From contig NC_035448.2 of NCBI RefSeq assembly GCF_002127325.2, positions 64,210,223 through 64,274,222 of the forward strand: a stretch of DNA of 64,000 bases, in the 5' to 3' direction. The notes beneath the pieces were generated by a model. It was not told the origin of the DNA. It searched no databases and was given only the letters and a program-made list of their open reading frames with translations. The stretch is from Helianthus annuus (Eukaryota; Streptophyta; Magnoliopsida; Asterales; Asteraceae). Every line of letters begins with the position of its first letter. Positions within the stretch are counted from its first letter, which is position 1. The translations under genes and the position numbers were made by a program. Positions 55,849 through 64,000 of the stretch are shown in pieces.

Positions 55849-58800
55849 TGTCACACCCCGATTTCCACGTGTATCACCGGTGGGCCCGGTGGGGGATTAC
55901 CGTGACGTAGTTGGCAACAATATAGTCAACCCACACAATATTTAAATGCACAGCGGAAGCATAAAGATAGATTATATTTCAACCATCGATTGTAATATCC
56001 AAGTATCACGAATAGTCGAAATAAATCCACAGGGGATCAAAAAAATATAAATATAAATATTGTTCAACAGATATGGCATCCCAAGCTTGCGAGACTCTAA
56101 CGATGCTTAAGGAGTGGCCAGCCTATTTCGTGTAGATCTTGCATTTAATCTTTTGGGGAAAAATACGTCAGTTTACACTGGTAAATACATTCAACCGACA
56201 CTTTTGTAAAATGTTTAATAAAATTGATTTGAATGCACAAGGCACAAACTCTTTATAACTTGGGGTAATTTATCAATTAAATCTTGTAAAAGAATTACAT
56301 GTTCACTATGCGTTCGGTCGCCCGGGTCGTGCCGGGTTTAAGGTTAATAGACATGCCACAAAGCATAAAGCCGTAGCGGGAAAACCAACGGTTATACCTT
56401 TAATAATATAGACACATTTTCGGCTGTACGCCTACACCCGTGTGTCGGGGTCGTGGCCATTTCGTAAAATGATGCCAAGGATATCCGGGACATGGTCATT
56501 AAGCTCCCAAAGGCGTGAAGCCAACAAAACCAATTTTTAAACGGGTCACATTGATAATACCCAACTACTAATGAGTTGGGATCAATTGCCCGACCAAGCG
56601 GTATTTTAAATACCGTAACCCAAGCCCGTATAACGGAAAATAAGTTAAAAGTATTTACCTGAGCAAGTAATAACCTCAACAAACAAATGCAAGTATCTTT
56701 TACTGGTCTCCTACTCTGGGACAAAGGTTTAAACAACCTATTAGAATCCTAACGGGTCTTTAATTTAGCCTTAGCTTAGACCGGTCAGTTTCAAAGGATA
56801 TATACGGTTAAATCGCGTGAAAAGCGAAAACCGGCAATGGAATGTGATTTGGACCCAACAAGTTTGAAGAATTGTTGTATATGGGTATAATAACCACACT
56901 TTGGATTTTGAAGTAAAAACAGTAAGGTTTAACCCGTTTTGGCTAGTTTATGTAAACTAGTTACATAAACCAAACCGTGCGCGCAAAAGGCGTAACGGGT
57001 AACTGTAAGAGTCCTACACAGGTTTCCTAAGTTAATATGCTTTAAAGAGGTTGTGGTATCAGTAGGATACCCTCCATAATGCCCGTAATGAGTTTAAATC
57101 CAATATACGCCCCGAAGGGGTATTTCGGTCTTTTTAAAGATTATAAAATAGATTTCCGAGTTCTACAGGGAATCTGAGTTTTCCGAACAGTTTATAAAGT
57201 CCAAAATACTCTATTTATTATTTGAAATCAGTAGCAACTGGAATCGGGTCAAAATACCATGTAGAACTCAAGTTATGTCCGAAAAGGGTATATTCGGTAT
57301 TTACCGAATCGATGCCATAACCGCAGGTTATGTGCAGGTCAAAAATAATTAAAAATCTTTAAAAATCTCAAAATATTATTTTACATCAGTGTGTAAAAGG
57401 TTTGGTGTCGAAATTTGGGTTTACATAGGCCTTATGCTAATTGCGCCGATTAATTACTAAAGTTTCCGTAATTGCGCCATTTAGCATAACTCCTATTCTA
57501 GACCTCAGATTGAAGAGAAATTTTAGGGACATGCTTAGAAATCAGTGTCACACCCCCAAAATCCACCATGCGGTACCACCGCTTGGAGGCGTGACGTGAC
57601 CAGGATCGAGCCACCGATCATATTGAACAACGTATTGAAGTAAATAAAACCAACCACGATACAATTGGTGACCAAAAGCCAGTTAACCAAGTTTTAGATT
57701 AAACAGCGGAAGCATAATACGTGATATCAAAATATAAGTTCATAGACCATAAGTTTAAAGTCCAAAACGCAAGTTTAATAAGTTCATAAAGATTTAAATA
57801 TTAAGCACGGAACATAACAGTCCGTACACCACAACGACTCCTTCCTCGTGCAAGCTCCAAGCATCTAGCGACCTGTAAGGCATGTAACAACGAGTCAACA
57901 ACAAAGTTGAGTGAATTCACAGCTAGTTGTTTAGTTATAGCATTCGTTTCGTAAATCATTTGTTCGTTTGTAAATCATGTGTCGTATAAATTCGTATCGC
58001 GGTCTTTCTGACATGTTTGCGAAGATTGGTGGGGGCTTCCCATGTGTTACTAGACCACGCGTATCGACTGCTACGAAAATGTAAGAGGTGCCCTAAGTCA
58101 ATGTCTATCAGCATTGACCCTTTGCCCATAGTCCATTAGTACACGCCCGTCCGACTGGCACGGTGTGAGGTTTGCTAAACCTAATAGCGCTATTAACTAA
58201 TGACCCGCTCGCCATAGGCCTCGGCGATTAAGTCGATAAATGAGGGACTTCAATTGATAGAGTTGATGGTCTTATGGTCGTGTACGTAGGCTTTACGTAC
58301 GTGCCCTTCAATCCGAGGACAGTAGTAAGTAGTTTAATAGTAATGATAGTTCGAGTAGCCATTCAATCCCATTCCCAACCCACCGGGAATCCCATGCCTT
58401 GGAAAGAGTGTGAACTCACCTTGGTTGCTCGGTTTGATTCTCAAATATATCTAATAGTCAAGGTCGGTCAATCACACCCTAGTATAATTATCACTTAGTT
58501 TATTAGTGATTTCAAATAGAGCACAAAGTCCCTACACGTATCTATCACATAACATGCATCACTTTAACGGTTCATGCCCATATAAGTTTCCCATCTATTC
58601 CCCACTCATAGACAAACATACAACATTGCACATAACACTTTTATTGACATATAACATGTTATATCATTCTCGGATAACCTACTCGACATTTAGACACGCC
58701 AATCACTACTTATGTCGTTTCAGCTTTATTAATCAAAACTAGACTGTTTTCGAGCATTTTAATAAAATAGTTAACCCTTTCCAAAAATTCTCAAATTTTT

Positions 58801-61800
58801 ACAGAAGGTTCTATATGTTCCAGAATTTATTATGTAAAAATTTCAGAGTCTAGTTCGTTACCTATATTTTATAGAAAATCATTTTCCCGACTGCAATCAG
58901 ATTTGTTACTTTCTGATTGCAGTTTACGGAATAATTCACTAATTAACCGTAAGTCCGATTGACGAAATTCCAGTTGGAGGGTCATCCTGACAATGGTGAC
59001 CAACTACTGTAAAAATTCCATGAGTTGATTTTACTCAGGTTTCAAGTTATGACTCCGAATATGACACATTTTTTCTGCAGTAAAAATGCAGTTTGAGCTG
59101 CTGTCCAAAAACAGTCTTTTAAAAATAGTAAACGTTTCGAAAAATTACGATTCCAGTGCCATTTGTTTAGTTATTCCAAAATACACATTTTAGGCTTCAG
59201 AAAATCCGTTTTTCGATTTAAAATAATCCCGTTACAGCCTGTTGAAGTTGGCTGAAAATTCAACTCAGCAAGCTGTTTACATTGTAGAAGTGACTAAAAG
59301 TGCATAAACAAAGACCCTAACCATGGTTTATTGATGAACAAGTGTTAAAACTTCAATCATGCTTTAACCAACCCTAAACCATCCAGATTTAAACTTCACA
59401 CAACCTTTTTATATATGGTTTTTATGCAGAATTTTAAGTTCAACATTTTAGTGTTTTAGCTCTTGTGTGTCATGAACATTCAAACAAAACATAACAAGAA
59501 CAAGATAGAACAAGGGTGTGAAGAGACTTACTACTAGCACAAGGCTAGGGTAGGAATCTAGAACAAAAATGAAGAGAAGAAGATGGTGAGAAAGACTTGA
59601 ACAAAGCTTCCTTGTAAGCTCTTCCACTTGCAACTTCTAGGAATCAATTTTGGAGCTTGGAATGGCACTTGAATGTGTTGAAGGATAAGATATGAGGGAG
59701 ATGGTGGTGGCTTCGGTTATGGGGGGCCGAAAATAAGGGAAGGGAGTGAGTGAGAGAGTGTGGTTTAGTAATGATGGGTGATCTCAAGGACCAATGCATG
59801 TAGAGATGCTCTTACACCATGAGCCACCCTATCCCTATGGTCATGATTACTTATCTCTTGGCCAATCATAATCAAGATTACAAGAATATTATCTCAACAA
59901 AATATTTGGTGAAGATTTGGCTGAAAAATCGGTTGGGGGGGGGGGTAAAATGTAAATTTTTGGTAACTAGTAGGTAATTGATTAGAAGGTTAAGGGTATT
60001 TCCAAGTATAGTGGGTGTACGTCATGTTTATATGGTGTAAAGGGATTTTTGTGACCGTAATTATTTAAGAATAATAAAATAATATTTCTGACAAAATTTC
60101 AGTGTCCCGGGTAATCTCCGGTTGTTCAGTCGGATACTGTTTCATTAATTTGTTTAATTGTTCTGTAAGGCGTCTTATACCTATATTTTTGTAACGAAAT
60201 TAATTCCTAACACATAGGAAAATATACCGGACTATTTAGTAACTTTTCTGTATACTACTAGTATGCTAACACGCACATGTAACTATAACACAGTAATCGG
60301 AGAGCAGTTAAATGATTCAGCACAGTCATCAAGTACTTTTATTATCATTAATAAACTGTACGGTTACATGTAAATTTGAGGGTTATCACAATCAGTAACT
60401 AAGGTTATTGTCCTTTCACATGTCCAAAATTCTCGTCTTAAAGTGAGAAGGGCGTTATGGTCAACTTTTAGGCGTTTAACGGAAATGTGCAAAAGACTGT
60501 GACAACAACGAACCGGTCACAGAGGGTTGTACCATCATGTAACCTGGTCCTAAGAGAGTCCTAAGGCATATCTAAATCATACCATAACGGGTCAGAACTG
60601 AAGTCAAAGCAAAAGTCAAAGCCTTGCGACTTTCGGTTTCGAACCGGGTCAAAATAGAAAATGGTCGGATCAAACAAACTTAGACTAGTTAATATACTTA
60701 TTATCATGTTATATGATTGTTAAAACAGGTTTCACGCCATCTACATTACTGATTATGCATAAAATCGCAAATTAGCATTCTGTTGACTTTTTCTAAGCAA
60801 GTTTGACTCGACATTTGGACTAGTTAGAGTGGGAATCAGAGGGTGCCCTTTTGGGGGTTTAATGCCCACATGATTACCAACATATAACTACCTTTGATTC
60901 GACAAATCACTGGACCATTTGTGATTTATCGTTAAGTCAATCGTTAATTACGACGGATTGACTTTTAAGCTATAACTATGCAAAAACTAAACCACAAAGG
61001 GTGGAGCATACTTACAAGAGTCCTATGCACGACCAGGGATGAGCAAAGAAGGCACTTGAGCTCCAGAAGTGATCAAGAAGGCAGATTGGAGGTGTGAAGA
61101 ACTTGTTGCAACAATGTGGCCTTTTATAGCAATCATAAGCCCTTAGATCATTGACAACAAGTGCTACAAGTGTTCTTGGATCATCAACATGTGTCCCTGA
61201 GTGCTAGGGGACGTTTAGGGGGCGCCCATGCTCTCATTATTGCTCAGAAAGTCGGTTAAAACACCAAACAGTGCTCCTGTCCGACCTTTCTACATCTGGG
61301 AGGCTGACGCGGCCCGCGTTAAGGATCATGCAACCTTTACGCGGGTCGCCTGAATCCTAATGTCAGAGCCCATATCTACACTGTCAGCGCGGTCCGCGTA
61401 AGATCTCTTGAATCGTTAACGCGGCCCGCCTGAGACCTGATTTTCAAGATTTTCAAATCTTTTGTAATTATTGCACTGGCCTTTCGGTTTCGAAGGGGTA
61501 ACTTTGTGTTTTGGGTCTCGTTAATTTGCGTATAAGCGCCCCGTGGCTTTTACCCAACTTATTAACCCTTGGTTAATTTATTATTACCCCAAAAGTCATA
61601 ACTTTCAAAGTTTGACGCTTTTAACCCTTCGCATACGATTTTGATCATAACTTTCTCGTTTTAAAACGGAACTTCGCGAAATTTATATCGCGCATTCTAG
61701 TGAGTATAATTTATCATTACAAAGCCTCGGGTATGCCCAAAGGTCACTCAGAGGTATAACTTAAACATGTTGACACATTTGGCCCCTGCAGTTTGTAATT

Positions 61801-62035
61801 CCTCACTTTCTTCCACAATTCGTTCCGTACGATCCATGATTTATTCGTTTGAAGGTACGAGCATCATTTAGGGTTACTGTACAGTATATTTATCCCTTGT
61901 TGACATTTTTAACCCTCAAATTTACATACTTTCAATGTTTGTCAACTTTAGTCCTTTATTTAGTATTTAGTACCACGTGTAAACCTAAGACACGTGTCAA
62001 TACATTATTGGACGCAAAAATTTCGAGGTGTTACA
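55849..62035 (-). mobile_element. Solo LTR of the F family, interrupted by a D-family solo LTR
   Basis: Ends TGTCACACCCCG and GAGGTGTTACA are the same as the LTR at 3875-16346. A perfect TSD CTATT (55844-55848 and 62036-62040) with no internal region shows it is a solo LTR left by LTR-LTR recombination. The LTR without its insert is about 3.3 kb. The predicted TATA is near 61121-61130 on the minus strand. No genes. Confidence 0.92.
57546..60390 (-). mobile_element. Solo LTR of the D family, minus strand
   Basis: The reverse complement runs from TGTGATAACCCTC to ...GGGGGTGTGACA and matches the LTRs of element D along its length. TSD ATCAG on both sides (57541-57545 and 60391-60395). 2845 bp. 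It differs clearly from D's own LTRs, so it comes from a separate, older insertion. Confidence 0.92.
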
Positions 62036-62698
62036 CTATTATACCCTTTATTTAAATTTGAATGAGAAAAATGACAAAAAAGAGAGATGTTAATAGAAAT
62101 TTCTAACCCATTTTGACATTTAAAAGGAAATGACAATAAAAATGAAACATTAGAGACCAATATACAAAAAGTTTCATTTTTGAACTTAAGTAGCAAAAAT
62201 GACCTAAACTTGAGGACTATTTTGGCATTTTACTTTTATTATTTATTATTATTAGAAGTAAGAGTATTTTAGAGGGTGTTTAGGATTACGTTTTGAAGTG
62301 ATTATTTGACTATTCCATTTGTAAAACATAAATAATCTAAAAAAGTGTTTGAATGAAAAAGTGATTATTTGCCTCCAAAACGCAGTTTTGGAGAAACATG
62401 TACCTACATGCTTTTTCAAAACGCAGTTTTGAAAACACATAATCTATTTTGAAAACGCAACACCAAACACCCCCTTAGTAATTTTACACTAAGTTAACTA
62501 AGCAAACTAACAGACATCCACTAAGAGACTATCCGAGTAACAAATGAACATATCGCAGGAAACCTTGATATTTTAGAAAGTTGTGGACTAAAAGTAAAAA
62601 CTGTGCAAATTTTGAAAACGCATAATCTATTTTGAAAACGCAACACCAAACACCCCCTTAGTCATTTTACACCAAGTTAACTAAGCAAACTAACAGAC
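62036..62698. other. Unclassified noncoding sequence with an 89-bp direct repeat and MITE-like ends
   Basis: 62427-62515 is repeated at 62610-62698 with three or four differences. The part at 62273-62475 starts GGGTGTTTAGG and ends CCAAACACCC, with further AAACGCAGTTTTG palindromes, like a small hAT-type MITE. I could not find a clean 8-bp TSD. No coding potential. Confidence 0.5.
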
Positions 62699-64000
62699 TG
62701 GTGGGAGTCCAGGCAACTCCTTAGGAAAAACATCTGGAAAATCACATACCGTAGGATAATCATCAATATTAGGCTCCTCAGAAGATGTGGTTTTCACCGA
62801 AGCTAAAAATCCTGCACAGCCATGCGATAGAAACTTCTGAGCCTTCAGTGCAGAGATAATCTTCAGAGATTTGCGAGGCTGAGTCCCATGAAAAATAAGT
62901 TCAGGGCATTGAGGATCCCCAAACAGAACGCGGCGATTCTGACAATCGATTGAAACACTATGCTGCGATAGCCAGTCCATACCAAGAATAACATCAAAAT
63001 CACTCATGTGAATAGGATATAAGTCTGCTGTACGGATGATAGAATCGATTCGGATCGGACAATCTCTATAAACATGAGATATAACAGTAGCATCTCTCAA
63101 AGGAGTAGATATAACTAGAGGGTACTCTAAAGCAGTAGGCATAGACTTCAAATACTTAGCAAACAAAAGTGATACCACTAAATGTGTCGCACCAGTATCA
63201 AAAAGAGCATACATATCACGTTCACCAATGTGCACATAACCGGAAAGCGTACCTGAGGCATTAGCTGCATCCTTAGCTGTGAGTGAGAAAACTCGACCTC
63301 CACCAGTAGTTTTCGTGTTTCCACCAGTATTAGCTCGCTGGTCAGGCCGAGTGCAATCCTTAATCAAGTGGTTTGAATCTCCACATCTGAAACAACGACC
63401 TTTAGCAAGGCGACACGCACCACCATGACGTTTCCCACAATGAGTACAAGGAGGAATATTAGCGCGGTTCTGATTCGGGTTTTGCTGGTTATGCTGCTGT
63501 GCTCTGGAGGCCTGATTCTGTTGTTTCGAATTCTGAGCGGACCTTTGATTCTGATATCGATTTCTTTCATAACGCGACTTATTGCTGTAGTACCTGTCAG
63601 AACGATCCCTTCGGTCTTGGGATTGATCATTGCCACCCCGATTGTCAGAATTATTCTGGTCACTTTCCCTAAACCGTTTACGATTACCCTCTGATTTCTT
63701 CTCTCGTTGCTTCTTCTCATTATCCAGATTCTTAACAGCATCAACTACCTCAGTAATGTCAGTGAAACGAAGGTTCAGGATGAACTTCCTATCTCGATCG
63801 CATATAGCCCATCTGAAATTATCAGTCTGCTGTTGTGGTGTACCTGCTGCAGGGCCTAGAAAATTAACCAAACGGCTAAAACGAGCTTTGAACTCCATAA
63901 TAGGCTCATCATCCCCCTGCCTGATAGAAGCATACTCTCTCAAATACTCACTTCTATCAGCATCAGTGAAGTACTGCTAATAAAACAAAGTGCGAAATTC
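62699..64000 (-). pseudogene. Ty3 gag-protease, truncated on both sides of the window
   Basis: The minus strand gives the C-terminal half of a Ty3 gag (YLREYASIRQGDDEPIMEFK...), an R/N/Q-rich basic stretch, zinc motifs CTHCGKRHGGAC and CFRCGDSNHLIKDC, then an aspartic protease with an intact LFDTGATHLVVS active site and VILGMDWLSQHS. It stops inside the linker to RT (FPKELPGLPP) at 62699, where foreign sequence begins. RT onwards is therefore lost. A TAG at 63977-63979 interrupts gag upstream, and the reading continues past the right edge. The open frame is otherwise long (about 415 codons). It belongs to a different Ty3 lineage from D and F1. Confidence 0.9.

Noticed and set aside
62273..62475. 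Definite hAT MITE
   Set aside because: Ends resemble a MITE, but no clean 8-bp TSD was found, so it is only mentioned as MITE-like.

Overview
This 64 kb window is a nested block of plant transposable elements. I see no host protein-coding gene, rRNA or tRNA gene. The evidence is several LTR pairs with TG...CA ends and matching short target-site duplications (TSDs), primer-binding sites (PBS) complementary to initiator tRNA-Met (TGGTATCAGAGC), Ty1/copia and Ty3/gypsy proteins, and a Mutator-type DNA transposon. The element families suggest a large eudicot genome. Asteraceae is my guess from recollection of similar element proteins, not something proved by the sequence.

Layout. (1) 1-16346: the left part of a minus-strand Ty3 element (called F1), with a degenerate internal region (1-3874) and an LTR (3875-16346). 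That LTR is split by copia element A (6913-13859, TSD GTATC), and a 1.47 kb piece of the LTR is present on both sides of A. (2) 16347-16612: a copia gag scrap. (3) 16613-about 54000: an old minus-strand Ty3-type LTR (E) broken by two large plus-strand elements. Copia element B (17358-33259, TSD GTTCA) is 15.9 kb and Sirevirus-like, with gag, pol and a third 1182-codon ORF. Ty3 chromovirus D (33666-53331) is itself split by copia element C (40061-48761, TSD AAAGG). (4) 54594-55835: a Mutator-like element (9-bp TSD TAAAATGAC). (5) 55849-62035: a solo LTR of the F family (TSD CTATT) containing a minus-strand solo LTR of the D family (57546-60390, TSD ATCAG). (6) 62036-62698: unclassified sequence with an 89-bp direct repeat. 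(7) 62699-64000: the 3'-truncated gag-protease of another minus-strand Ty3 element, running off the right edge.

How the parts work together. B is the autonomous-type element (gag, protease, integrase, RT, RNase H, ORF3). A and C keep a long B-related gag and the same downstream noncoding module but have no pol, so they look like gag-only non-autonomous partners of Sirevirus-like elements. All three carry family-specific arrays of short motifs with a TTCG core at the same two places: upstream of or around the LTR TATA box, and in the leader before gag.

Most interesting observations. In B the arrangement motif array - TATA - array - acceptor-like AG - ATG occurs a second time inside the element, just ahead of intact ORF3, suggesting an internal promoter for it. 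A hairpin in the shared 3' noncoding module keeps pairing in A, B and C despite compensatory base changes, suggesting a conserved RNA structure. The gag-pol genes of B and D carry nonsense codons mostly explained by C-to-T decay, while B's ORF3 is open throughout.
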